Below the pieces are notes generated by a model. That model saw only the letters and a program-made list of their open reading frames with translations. It did not search any database and was not told the DNA's origin. Positions 54,329 through 62,601 of a DNA stretch of 64,000 nucleotides are shown here, one piece after another. Source of the stretch: Modicisalibacter sp033446685 (lineage in GTDB: Bacteria > Pseudomonadota > Gammaproteobacteria > Pseudomonadales > Halomonadaceae); assembly GCF_033446685.1 (NCBI RefSeq), contig NZ_JAWQLY010000012.1:62001-126000 (forward strand), written 5' to 3'. Within the stretch, counting starts at the first letter, position 1. Each line of letters begins with the position of its first letter. The translations under genes were made by a program, and so were the position numbers.

Positions 54329-56313
54329 AGCATCATCTCCTCGACGCCGCGCTGCCGGGTGGCGGTGGGCGCTTCACGTAGGGCATCGGCGACCAGTTCG
54401 GCGATGTCGCGCACCTCGGGCGCCGGCGCACCGTCCGGCGCCACAACGCCCTCGAGCATCGCCGTGCATTGCGGGCAGCCCACCGCGACCAGCTCGGCGC
54501 CGGTCTCGCGGACGTCGGCCATGCGCATGTCGGGAATCCGCTGCTTGCCGGGGATGTCGGTGATCGGCGCGCCGCCGCCGCCGCCGCAGCAGCGCGAACG
54601 GTAGCCGGAACGGGCCATCTCCTTCACCTCGATGCCCAGCGCCTCGAGCACGGCGCGCGGCGCCTGATATTCGCCGTTGTAGCGGCCCAGATAGCAGGGG
54701 TCGTGATAGGTCACGCTCCCCGCCTTGAGGGCTCCCAGGTTCAGTTGCCCGGCCTCGATCAAGCGGTGCAGGTAGGTGCTGTGGTGGAATACCGCGTACT
54801 GCCCGCCCAGGTCACCGTATTCGTTCTTGAGTACATGGAAGCTGTGCGGGTCGCAGGTGACGATATGCGCGAAGCGATACTGCGCCAGGGTGGCGATGTT
54901 GCGCCGGGCCAGCGACTGGAAGGTCGCCTCGTCGCCCAGCCGGCGCGCCACGTCGCCACTGTCGCGCTCCTCGTTGCCGAGCACGGCGAAGTCGACGCCG
55001 GCGGCGCGCAGCACCTTGACCAGCGCGCGCAGCGTGCGCTGATTGCGCATGTCGAAGACGCCGTCGCCCAGCCACAACAGCACCTCGGCTTCGCGCTTGT
55101 CGGCGATCAGCGGCAGGTCGAGATCGGCCGCCCAGTTGAGCCGTGAGCCGGGATCGAAGCCGCCAGGATTGTCGGTGGCGATCAGGTTGTCGAGTACCGT
55201 GGCGCCCTTGTTGGGGGTGTTGCCATGCTCGAGGGTCAGAAAGCGGCGCATGTCGACGATGGCATCGACGTGCTCGATCATCATCGGGCACTCCTCGACG
55301 CAGGCGCGGCACGTGGTGCACGACCACAGCGTCTCGGCATCGACCAGCGCGGTACCCTGCCGGGCCACGATGGGCCCGTGCGGATCGCCGGCGTGCTCGC
55401 CAAGCGGCCGGCTCCCGCCTTCGGGTGCCGGGTAGGGCGATCCGGCATAGCGGGCATCGCTTCCGCCAGCCATCCCCACCACCATGTCCTGGATCAACTT
55501 CTTGGGGTTGAGCGGCTGACCGGCGGCGAACGCCGGGCACGCCGCCTCGCAGCGCCCGCACTGCACGCAGGCATCGAAACCCAGCAGTTGGTTCCAGGTG
55601 AAGTCGGCGGGCGTCTCGACGCCCAACGGAGCGCTCCGATCCTCCAGGTTCAGGGCTTTCAGGCCAGTGCTTCGTCCTTCCCCCTGCCGGGAGGAGAAGC
55701 GCTCGGGGCGACGATGAAAGGCCAGATGCAGCGCGCCGGCGAAGGCGTGCTTCATCGGTCCGCCCCAGGTCATGCCGAAGACCAGCTCGGCGAGCCCCCA
55801 GGCCACCATGCCCGCCAGCACCACGGCCAATATCCAGCTACCCAGGTCGGCAGGCAGAATGCCGGCGGTGGGCAACGTGACCAGGAACACGCCCAGCGAG
55901 AAGGCGATCAGGCTCTTGGGCAGGCGCATCCAGGGCCCCTTCGACAGGCGGGGCGGCGGGTCGAGTCGTCGCTTGGCGACGAACAGGCTGCCGACGAACA
56001 TGCAGGTCGTGGCGGCCAGCAGCGCCCAGGCCAGGATCGCGCTCTCCAGGCCGAAGCCGTGCACGAGGATGGCCAGCACCGCCGCCAGCACGAAGCCACC
56101 GGCGGTGGCGACGTGGGTATTGGACATCGCCTTGTCGCGGGCGACCACATGGTGCAGATCGACCAGGTAGCGCCGCGGCATCGCCGCCAGCCCCCGAATG
56201 AGCGGGACCGACGAGGGCCGCCCCTGGCGCCACAGGCGAACGCGGCGCACGGCGCCGATCGCCGCCAGCGTCAGGGCGGAAAAGAGCAGTATCGGCAGGA
56301 GGGTGTCGAGCAT
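54325..56313 (-). CDS. dgcB: Dimethylglycine catabolism iron-sulfur membrane protein
   Basis: A 662-residue protein with several N-terminal membrane helices (residues 1-190), two 4Fe-4S clusters (CVQCGRCEAACP and CTTCRACVEECP) and C-terminal CCG domains (DPCYLGRYN, SRCCGGGGGAP, GCPQCTAM) of the heterodisulfide-reductase type. It links dimethylglycine demethylation to the respiratory chain. I use ATG 56313, which has GAGGTGG upstream, over a GTG three codons earlier. It overlaps etfA at its end. Confidence 0.93.
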   Translation of the reverse strand: MLDTLLPILLFSALTLAAIGAVRRVRLWRQGRPSSVPLIRGLAAMPRRYLVDLHHVVARDKAMSNTHVATAGGFVLAAVLAILVHGFGLESAILAWALLAATTCMFVGSLFVAKRRLDPPPRLSKGPWMRLPKSLIAFSLGVFLVTLPTAGILPADLGSWILAVVLAGMVAWGLAELVFGMTWGGPMKHAFAGALHLAFHRRPERFSSRQGEGRSTGLKALNLEDRSAPLGVETPADFTWNQLLGFDACVQCGRCEAACPAFAAGQPLNPKKLIQDMVVGMAGGSDARYAGSPYPAPEGGSRPLGEHAGDPHGPIVARQGTALVDAETLWSCTTCRACVEECPMMIEHVDAIVDMRRFLTLEHGNTPNKGATVLDNLIATDNPGGFDPGSRLNWAADLDLPLIADKREAEVLLWLGDGVFDMRNQRTLRALVKVLRAAGVDFAVLGNEERDSGDVARRLGDEATFQSLARRNIATLAQYRFAHIVTCDPHSFHVLKNEYGDLGGQYAVFHHSTYLHRLIEAGQLNLGALKAGSVTYHDPCYLGRYNGEYQAPRAVLEALGIEVKEMARSGYRSRCCGGGGGAPITDIPGKQRIPDMRMADVRETGAELVAVGCPQCTAMLEGVVAPDGAPAPEVRDIAELVADALREAPTATRQRGVEEMML

Positions 56314-56338
56314 ATTAGCCACCTCGGTTTCCGGGCTG

Positions 56339-56399
56339 CGAGCTTCGAGCCACGGGCATCGAGACGCTTGATGGCTCGTCGCTCGCTACTCGAAGCTCG
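56339..56399. repeat. REP-like inverted repeat between dgcA and dgcB
   Basis: CGAGCTTCGAG (56339-56349) and CTCGAAGCTCG (56389-56399) are perfect 11-bp inverted arms, with an inner GAGCCA/TGGCTC pair. The sequence is unlike the coding DNA around it and resembles degenerate GC-rich intergenic repeats. A related stretch lies at 59105-59153. Confidence 0.6.
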
Positions 56400-56421
56400 T
56401 TACTGGCGCGCAGCAGCGTCT

Positions 56422-58494
56422 TCAGAAGTCTTTGCAGAGCCGCAGGGCATCATAGATCGCGGCGTGCGTATTGCGCGGCGCCGTGCAGTCGCCCAGGCGG
56501 AACAGCAAGAAGCCGTCGCCGTCCTCGGACAGGCACGGCTGCGGCCGGATCGCATAGAGCGCCTCGAGATCGACCTGCCCCTTGTTGCGCGACTGGTGCT
56601 TGAGCGCGTAGTAAAGCGTCTCGTCGGGACGCACGCCGTTCTCGACCACGACCTGGTCGACCACCCGTTCCTCCTGCACGCCGGTGTACTCGTTCTCGAG
56701 CACGGCCACCAGCGCGTCGCCCTCGCGGTAGACCTTGTGCAGCGCCAGGTCGGAGGTCATGATCACCTCCTTCTCGTAGAGGCTGCGGTAATAGGTCGGG
56801 AAGGTGGTGCCCCCGACTGCGGCGCCGGGTTTGATATCGTCGGTGACGATCTCGACCTTGGCGCCCTTGTCGGCCAGGTAGTCGGCGGCCGACACACCGG
56901 CGAACTCGCAGATGGTGTCGTAGATCAGCACGTTCTTGCCCGGCGCCACGGCGCCGCTGAGGATGTCCCAGGTGCTGACCACCAGGCTCTCCTCGTGCGA
57001 CTCGGCGTACCCCCATTCCGGCACCTGCGACAGGAACGGCCGACCGCCGGTGGCGAGGATCACGATGTCGGGGCGCAGGTCGGCGATCGTCGCGTCGTCG
57101 GCACGGGTGCCCAGGCGCTGATCGACGCCAAGACGCGCGAGTTCGAGTTGATACCAGCGGGTAATCCCGGCGATCTGGTCACGCTGAGGTGCCTTCGAGG
57201 CCAGGGTAATCTGCCCGCCCAATTGCTCGGCCGCTTCGAACAGGGTGACGTCGTGGCCGCGCTCGGCACTGACGCGGGCCGCTTCCATCCCGCCGGGGCC
57301 GCCACCGACCACCACCACCTGGCGCCTGGGCCCCTCGCTCTTGTCAACGATGTGCGGCACGCCCAGGTACTCGCGCGAGGTCGCGGCGTTCTGGATGCAC
57401 AGCACGTCGAGGCCCTGATACTGGCGGTCGATGCAGTAGTTGGCGCCGACGCACTGCTTGATCTGGTCGACCTGGCCCAGCTTGATCTTGGCGATGAAGT
57501 GCGGGTCGGCGATGTGCGCGCGGGTCATCCCCACCAGGTCGACGTAGCCGCCCTCGAGGATGCGTTGCGCCTGGTTGGGGTCCTTGATGTTCTGGGCGTG
57601 GATCACCGGTACGCCGACCACTTCCTTGATGCCCGCCGCCAGGTGCAGGAACGGCTCCGGCGGGTAGGCCATGTTGGGAATCACGTTGGCCAGGGTGTTG
57701 TGGGTGTCGCAGCCCGAGCCGACCACGCCGAAGAAGTCGACCATGCCGGTGGCGTCGTAGTAGGCGGCGATGCGCTTCATGTCGTCATGGGTCAGGCCGT
57801 CGGGGTGGAACTCGTCGCCGCAGATGCGCAGGCCGACCACGAAGTCGTCGCCGACCTCGGCGCGCACCGCCTTGAGCACCTCCAGGCCGAACCGCATGCG
57901 GTTCTCGAAGCTGCCACCCCACTCATCGTCGCGCTTGTTGACGCGCGGGCTCCAGAACTGATCGATCAGATGCTGGTGCACGGCGGACAGCTCGACGCCG
58001 TCCAGTCCGCCCTCCTTGGCGCGGCGCGCGCCCTGGGCGAAGTCGCCGACGACCCGCCAGATCTCCTCTTCCTCGATGGTCTTGCAGGTCGAGCGATGGA
58101 CCGGCTCGCGGATGCCCGAGGGCGACAGCAGGGTCGGCCAGTCGTGGCCGTCCCAGCGCGAGCGCCGACCCATGTGGGTGATCTGGATCATGATCTTGCC
58201 GCCGTGCTCGTGCACGGCGTCCGCCAGGTTCTGGAAATGCGGAATGATCCGGTCGGTGGAAACGTTCACCGAGCTCCACCAGGCCTGGGGGCTGTCGATC
58301 GAGACCGGGGAGGAGCCGCCGCAGATGCACAATCCGCAGCCGCCCTTGGCCTTCTCCTCGTAATACTTGACGTAACGCTCGGTGGTCATGCCGCCGTCGG
58401 TGGCGTAGACCTCGGCGTGGGCGGTGCTGACCACGCGGTTGCGGATGGTGAGATTGCCGATCTCGATCGGCTTGAACAACGCGTCGAATGCCAT
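56422..58494 (-). CDS. dgcA: Dimethylglycine demethylase subunit
   Basis: A 690-residue trimethylamine-dehydrogenase-type flavoenzyme that demethylates dimethylglycine to sarcosine. FMN barrel (residues 4-335), iron-sulfur region with Cys348, Cys354 and Cys366 (the usual second Cys is Ala351), and an FAD/NAD-like part with VVVVGGGPGGMEAARV. Length fits Pseudomonas DgcA. ATG 58494 has GAGG eight bases before it. Gene order dipeptidase, DUF5943, dgcA, dgcB, etfA, etfB is the one I recall from P. aeruginosa. Confidence 0.94.
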   Translation of the reverse strand: MAFDALFKPIEIGNLTIRNRVVSTAHAEVYATDGGMTTERYVKYYEEKAKGGCGLCICGGSSPVSIDSPQAWWSSVNVSTDRIIPHFQNLADAVHEHGGKIMIQITHMGRRSRWDGHDWPTLLSPSGIREPVHRSTCKTIEEEEIWRVVGDFAQGARRAKEGGLDGVELSAVHQHLIDQFWSPRVNKRDDEWGGSFENRMRFGLEVLKAVRAEVGDDFVVGLRICGDEFHPDGLTHDDMKRIAAYYDATGMVDFFGVVGSGCDTHNTLANVIPNMAYPPEPFLHLAAGIKEVVGVPVIHAQNIKDPNQAQRILEGGYVDLVGMTRAHIADPHFIAKIKLGQVDQIKQCVGANYCIDRQYQGLDVLCIQNAATSREYLGVPHIVDKSEGPRRQVVVVGGGPGGMEAARVSAERGHDVTLFEAAEQLGGQITLASKAPQRDQIAGITRWYQLELARLGVDQRLGTRADDATIADLRPDIVILATGGRPFLSQVPEWGYAESHEESLVVSTWDILSGAVAPGKNVLIYDTICEFAGVSAADYLADKGAKVEIVTDDIKPGAAVGGTTFPTYYRSLYEKEVIMTSDLALHKVYREGDALVAVLENEYTGVQEERVVDQVVVENGVRPDETLYYALKHQSRNKGQVDLEALYAIRPQPCLSEDGDGFLLFRLGDCTAPRNTHAAIYDALRLCKDF

Positions 58495-58504
58495 CTCGGA
58501 AACC

Positions 58505-59050
58505 TCAACCTGCCAGGTAATGACGGGGGACGACCGTGAAGCGGCCAACGTCGCAGCCTTCCTCGGCGGCGCTCTGAGTCTGCTCGGCGATGGTGCGCAG
58601 ATCGCTGCCCCGAGCCTCGAGGATCTGGTCCATGGCCCCGGCGAACCAGCCGGTGAACATGTACTCGACCCTGCGCCCGACCTTGCCGAGCTGGTAGACG
58701 AAGGCGCTGTGCTCGAGGCGGACCTGGGCGGTACCGGCGTCGAGGTCGATCGCCTCGGTCGTGAAGCGTCCCCAGCCGCGCTGGGAAAGCCGCGTCATGT
58801 AGTGTTCGAATACCGCCTCGCCTTCGAGACCGTGCAGCTCGGCCTCCTTCTCGCACCAGTGCCAGGCGCTCTTGTAGCCGGCGGGATAGAGAATCTCGGC
58901 ATACTTCTCCGCACCCAGCGCCTCTTCGACGGCGAGATGGTTGTTGATGAAGAAGTGGCGCGGCACGTAGAGCATCGGCAGCGCATCGGTGGTCCACACG
59001 CCGGTTTCGCTATCGACCTCGATGGGTAGTTCGGGGGCCAGCTTGGTCAC
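58505..59050 (-). CDS. DUF5943 protein of the dimethylglycine cluster
   Basis: A 181-residue protein with a V4R-like pattern (HGLEGEAVFEHYMTRLSQRGWGRFTTEAIDLDAGTAQVRLEHSAFV). No membrane or signal segment. It stands 10 bases before dgcA on the same strand and is conserved beside dgcA in Pseudomonas, where it is needed or helpful for betaine catabolism only by context. Its role (chaperone, small-molecule binding, or control) is unknown. Confidence 0.85.
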   Translation of the reverse strand: MTKLAPELPIEVDSETGVWTTDALPMLYVPRHFFINNHLAVEEALGAEKYAEILYPAGYKSAWHWCEKEAELHGLEGEAVFEHYMTRLSQRGWGRFTTEAIDLDAGTAQVRLEHSAFVYQLGKVGRRVEYMFTGWFAGAMDQILEARGSDLRTIAEQTQSAAEEGCDVGRFTVVPRHYLAG

Positions 59051-59104
59051 GTCGGGTTCCTCGAATCTTGCTGATTATTATGGCGCTCCGGGCTTTGCTT
59101 TCAG

Positions 59105-59153
59105 CACGTGACCCGCAACTCGCGGCTCGTGGCTCGCCGCCCGTGGCTGGTCG
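59105..59153. repeat. GC-rich CTCGCGGCTCG-type intergenic repeat
   Basis: ACTCGCGGCTCGTGGCTCG and following bases carry the same GCTCG-rich words as the element between dgcA and dgcB, here between the dipeptidase and DUF5943 genes. Arms are less perfect. Confidence 0.4.
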
Positions 59154-60131
59154 TCATTCGCCCCAGACGTCGCGCAGGACACGGACCCAGTTCTCGCCCA
59201 TGATCTTGCGCACCTGGCGCTCGGAAAGACCGCGCTTGAGCAACGCCTCGGTGAGATTGGGGAACTCGCCGATGGTGCGGATGCCGTGAGGATTGACGAT
59301 CGTGCCGAAGTTGGTCAGGCGCCGCGCATAGCCCTTGTCGTGGGTCAGCCACTCGAAGAAGTCCTGATCCTGGCCCTGGGTGAAGTCGGTACCGATACCG
59401 ATGGCGTCCTCGCCGACGATGTTCATCACGTACTCGATGGCCTCGACGTAATCGTCGACGGTGGCGTCGATCCCGGCGCGCAGGAAGGGCGTGAACATGG
59501 TCACCCCGACGAAGCCGCCATGCTCGGCGATGAACTTGAGCTCCTCGTCGGACTTGTTGCGCGGATGCTCCTTGAGCCCCGAGGGCAGGCAGTGGGAGTA
59601 GCAGACCGGCTTTTTCGATTCGAGAATCACCTCCTCGGAGGTCTTGGCGCCGACGTGGGAGAGATCGCACATCATGCCGACGCGGTTCATCTCGGCGACG
59701 ATCTCGCGTCCGAAGCCGGACAGCCCGCCGTCGCGCTCGTAGCAGCCGGTACCCACGAGGTTCTGGGTGTTGTAGCACAGCTGCACGATGCCCACGCCGA
59801 GCTGCTTGAAGACCTCGACGTAGCCGATCTGGTCCTCGAAGGCATGGGCGTTCTGAAAGCCATAGATGATCCCGGTCTTGCCCTCCTCCTTGGCGCGGCT
59901 GATGTCGGCGGTGGTGCGTACCGGACGCACCAGCTCGCTGCACTCGGCCATCAGCGCGTTGGAGGCGACGATGTTGTCGACCGTGGCCTGGAAGCCCTCC
60001 CACACCGATACCGTGCAGTTGGCGGCGGTCAGGCCGCCGCGGCGCATGTCCTGCAGCAGTTCGCGGTTCCATTTGGCGATGATCAGGCCATCGATGACGA
60101 TGGCATCGTCGTGTAGTTCACGCGGGGTCAT
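59154..60131 (-). CDS. Membrane-dipeptidase family (peptidase M19) protein
   Basis: A 325-residue renal-dipeptidase-like metalloprotein of amidohydrolase fold. Key parts are DDAIVIDGLIIA, LCYNTQN, MMCDLSHVG (metal His) and KPVCYSHC. The first metal-binding motif usually written HxD is not plain here (DGLI), as in the betaine-associated branch. It heads the dgc operon and is conserved there in Pseudomonas; a real dipeptidase role is unproven. ATG 60131 follows GGGAG. Confidence 0.85.
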   Translation of the reverse strand: MTPRELHDDAIVIDGLIIAKWNRELLQDMRRGGLTAANCTVSVWEGFQATVDNIVASNALMAECSELVRPVRTTADISRAKEEGKTGIIYGFQNAHAFEDQIGYVEVFKQLGVGIVQLCYNTQNLVGTGCYERDGGLSGFGREIVAEMNRVGMMCDLSHVGAKTSEEVILESKKPVCYSHCLPSGLKEHPRNKSDEELKFIAEHGGFVGVTMFTPFLRAGIDATVDDYVEAIEYVMNIVGEDAIGIGTDFTQGQDQDFFEWLTHDKGYARRLTNFGTIVNPHGIRTIGEFPNLTEALLKRGLSERQVRKIMGENWVRVLRDVWGE

Positions 60132-60300
60132 GGGAGGCTCCCGTAGGGTTGGCGTCATGCCCGCAGAATAGCCCTGCGCCTCCCCCTCCCGGCACTTGGA
60201 AGCGACGGCGAGAATCGCAAAAGCGTCACTCCTGTCGCGGACGCGACGCCAGCCACGACGTTAGCCGCGATGACAGACCCCGGGCGGCGCGTGACGGGCG

Positions 60301-60345
60301 TTGACAGGCAGGCGTTCCTTATATAGAACGTTCTTTATATAGAAC
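60301..60345 (+). promoter_or_regulatory. Promoter of the XRE regulator operon with tandem operators
   Basis: A consensus -35 TTGACA (60301-60306) is followed 15 bases later by TATAGA (60322-60327). Two abutting 16-bp inverted repeats, GTTCCTTATATAGAAC (60314-60329) and GTTCTTTATATAGAAC (60330-60345), overlap the -10 region and end 26 bases before the regulator ATG. This arrangement strongly suggests repression by the XRE product itself. Confidence 0.75.
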
Positions 60346-60371
60346 ACCTTCTCTACCCAGACGGTACAAGC

Positions 60372-60899
60372 ATGGACAAACGTTCGCTGGACACCCTGGG
60401 CCGTCACCTGCAGGCCCTGCGCCAGGCGCGCGGCTGGTCACTGTCGCAGCTCGCGGCGCAGGCGGGAATCGCCAAGTCGAACCTGTCGCGTCTCGAACAG
60501 GGCGACGGCAACCCCACGCTGGATACCCTGTGGCGCCTGGCGATGCGGCTCGAGGTGCCGTTCGGCACTCTGGTAGCTCCGATCACCGCGGTCCTCGGCG
60601 AGGAGGGCGTCACCGTCCAGTTGATCGACCAGGGCAGGGATAACCCGCCGGTGGATGCCTACTGGATGCGTTGCGAAGCCCATACCCATCGCCGCGCGGA
60701 AGCTCACTCCCCGGGCACCCGGGAATTTCTCAACGTGGTCAGCGGAAAGCTCATGGCCGGTCCTGTGGAGGCGATGCAGCCGCTGGCTGCCGGGGAGCGC
60801 CTCGACTTTCCCGCCGATCGTGCGCACGCCTACCGCACCGAGGCCGAGGCCGCGACCTTCCTCATGACCATCGTCTATACGGGGAGCGATACTGCATGA
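60372..60899 (+). CDS. XRE-family regulator with C-terminal cupin domain
   Basis: A 175-residue repressor-type protein: Cro/C1 helix-turn-helix (residues 9-64, LSQLAAQAGIAKSNLSRLEQG) plus a C-terminal cupin (about 100-170) that may bind a ligand. The upstream tandem palindromes indicate autoregulation. Overlaps azlC by ATGA, so it likely controls the exporter in response to a branched-chain amino acid or related compound. Confidence 0.93.
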   Translation: MDKRSLDTLGRHLQALRQARGWSLSQLAAQAGIAKSNLSRLEQGDGNPTLDTLWRLAMRLEVPFGTLVAPITAVLGEEGVTVQLIDQGRDNPPVDAYWMRCEAHTHRRAEAHSPGTREFLNVVSGKLMAGPVEAMQPLAAGERLDFPADRAHAYRTEAEAATFLMTIVYTGSDTA

Positions 60900-61627
60900 G
60901 CGCCGAATCGATCCGCCACACCCCGCCGGCTTGGCTGACCGGCCTGCGCGAGGCGATACCCTTGCTCGGTGGCTACGTGCCGGTGGCGGTCTCCTTCGGC
61001 CTGATCGCCGCCCAGGCCGGTTTCTCGACCTGGGAGATCGCCGCGATCTCGACGTTGATCTATGCCGGGGCCTCGCAGTTCCTGTTCGTCGGCATGGCCG
61101 CCGCCGGCGCGCCATTGTGGCTGACGGTGATCATGACCCTGCTGATCAACGTCCGCCACGTGGTCTATGCGCCCAATCTGGCCCCCTGGTTGACGGCAAG
61201 CCGCTGGTGGCCCTGGCTGATGCATGGCCTGACCGACCAGGTGTTCGCCCTGGCCCATACCCGGTTGCCGCAGATAGCGGCGCCACAGCGCCTCGGCTGG
61301 TTCACCGGCGCCGCCGTGCTGGCCTGGGCGAGCTGGATTGCCGGCAGCGTCCTCGGCGCCGTCTCCGGCGAGTGGCTGACCCGCCGCTGGCCGCTCGCCG
61401 GCGAGGTGATGCCGTTCGCGCTGCCGGCGCTGTTCCTGGTACTGCTGGCGCCCCGGTTCACCTCGTTTCGCTGGTCGCTGGCGCTGGGTGCCAGCGTGGC
61501 CACGGCACTGGCGCTGACCCTGGGCGGACTGACCAACGTCAGCATTCCGCTGGCCGCGGCCTGCGGCGCGCTGTGCTTCTATGCGTTCAAGCATCGCCCA
61601 CGAATCATGGGGAGGACCGGCTCATGA
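60896..61627 (+). CDS. azlC: AzlC family branched-chain amino acid exporter subunit
   Basis: A 243-residue inner-membrane protein with about seven helices. REAIPLLGGYVPVAVSFGLIAAQAG, AGASQFLFVGM and LLINVRHVVYAP are AzlC landmarks. Works with AzlD. ATG 60896 overlaps the XRE stop. Confidence 0.93.
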   Translation: MSAESIRHTPPAWLTGLREAIPLLGGYVPVAVSFGLIAAQAGFSTWEIAAISTLIYAGASQFLFVGMAAAGAPLWLTVIMTLLINVRHVVYAPNLAPWLTASRWWPWLMHGLTDQVFALAHTRLPQIAAPQRLGWFTGAAVLAWASWIAGSVLGAVSGEWLTRRWPLAGEVMPFALPALFLVLLAPRFTSFRWSLALGASVATALALTLGGLTNVSIPLAAACGALCFYAFKHRPRIMGRTGS

Positions 61628-61971
61628 ATGACGCCCTGTGGCTGGCGGTGATGGCCGTCGCGCTCGGCACCCTGGCCATGCGGGCGTTGCCGCTTGCGTG
61701 GATGCAGCGCCGGCTGCACCGCTTCGGCGATGACCCCGGGCTGAATGCCGTACCCGCCTGGCTCGGCGTGCTGGCGCCGCTGATGATCGCCGCCCTGCTC
61801 GGCGTATCGCTGGCGCCGCAACGCCAGGATCTGGTCGGCTGGCTGGCGACGCTGATCGGCGGCGGCGTCACGCTGGCGGTGTGGCGATCGACCCGCGCCC
61901 TAGGCTGGCCGGTGATGGCCGGCGTCGCCGCCTTCGGCCTGGTGGTGATCGTGGCCCGAATGTGGGCGTAA
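61624..61971 (+). CDS. azlD: AzlD family small exporter subunit
   Basis: A 115-residue membrane protein with four helices, typical AzlD size; GTLAMRALPLAWM and AVPAWLGVLAPLMIAALLG match the family. Overlaps azlC by ATGA. Together AzlC and AzlD export branched-chain amino acids or analogues. Confidence 0.92.
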   Translation: MNDALWLAVMAVALGTLAMRALPLAWMQRRLHRFGDDPGLNAVPAWLGVLAPLMIAALLGVSLAPQRQDLVGWLATLIGGGVTLAVWRSTRALGWPVMAGVAAFGLVVIVARMWA

Positions 61972-62224
61972 GCGCATTGCACGTTAGAAGTATCGGGGCC
62001 ACCCAACTAGGCTTGATCGCCAAGCGATAGCGAAGGAGCAGGGCTATCCTTGCTTTCTCCCTGCTTTGCTCGGCTCGATCAGTCGCCGATCCCTGGCTTG
62101 CCGAGGATAGAGGGTCGGCTGTCTGTTAAGATTAAGCCGCTAACGTTTTTCCGACTCGATGCCATGCCGCCGATGTCGGAACAGGAGCCAAGTGCACCAT
62201 ACAGTTCAAGGAGACAAGAACGAC

Positions 62225-62590
62225 ATGTCGCAACCTCACTCGTCGCGATCGGGCGCCATCGTGCTCTTCGTAGCCTCGCTCGCCGGGCTTGCCATCGCCT
62301 TCTATGCCTATGTCACGCCGCTGACCGGCGTCACGGATACCATCGGCGCGCTGGTGGTCATCCTCGCCAGCGTCGCGCTGGCCGTGATGGCGCTCACTCT
62401 GACCGCGCTGAAAGGACGCGCCGCACGCAATGTCCTGCGCGTGCTGATTCTGCTGGGTCTCATCGGCACCGGCTTCGCCGGGCTGCTCCTGCATCAGTGG
62501 TGGATCGGCGTCGCCATGCTGGTCGGTCTTATCGGACTGATCCTCGACATGGTCCTCACCCCCAACGCCCCACGTTCCGTCCATTCATGA
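62225..62590 (+). CDS. Membrane anchor of a PQQ dehydrogenase (SldB/Gcd N-domain-like)
   Basis: A 121-residue protein with four hydrophobic helices that look like the N-terminal membrane domain of E. coli glucose dehydrogenase, and like the separate SldB subunit of polyol dehydrogenase. Immediately downstream (11 bases) lies the PQQ domain. AAGGAG is eleven bases before ATG 62225. It should anchor the dehydrogenase and pass electrons to ubiquinone. An open frame further up adds residues that do not look protein-like. Confidence 0.75.
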   Translation: MSQPHSSRSGAIVLFVASLAGLAIAFYAYVTPLTGVTDTIGALVVILASVALAVMALTLTALKGRAARNVLRVLILLGLIGTGFAGLLLHQWWIGVAMLVGLIGLILDMVLTPNAPRSVHS

Positions 62591-62601
62591 GGAGCCGCCC
62601 G

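Noticed and set aside
55225..58539. A 1104-codon open frame on the plus strand opposite dgcB/dgcA
   Set aside because: It mirrors the codon structure of real minus-strand genes, has no family resemblance and is rich in R, H, D and G as expected for antisense frames in GC-rich DNA.
62098..62132. TTGCCG and TAAGAT as a promoter for the PQQ anchor gene
   Set aside because: The spacer is 23 bases, too long for a standard sigma-70 promoter.
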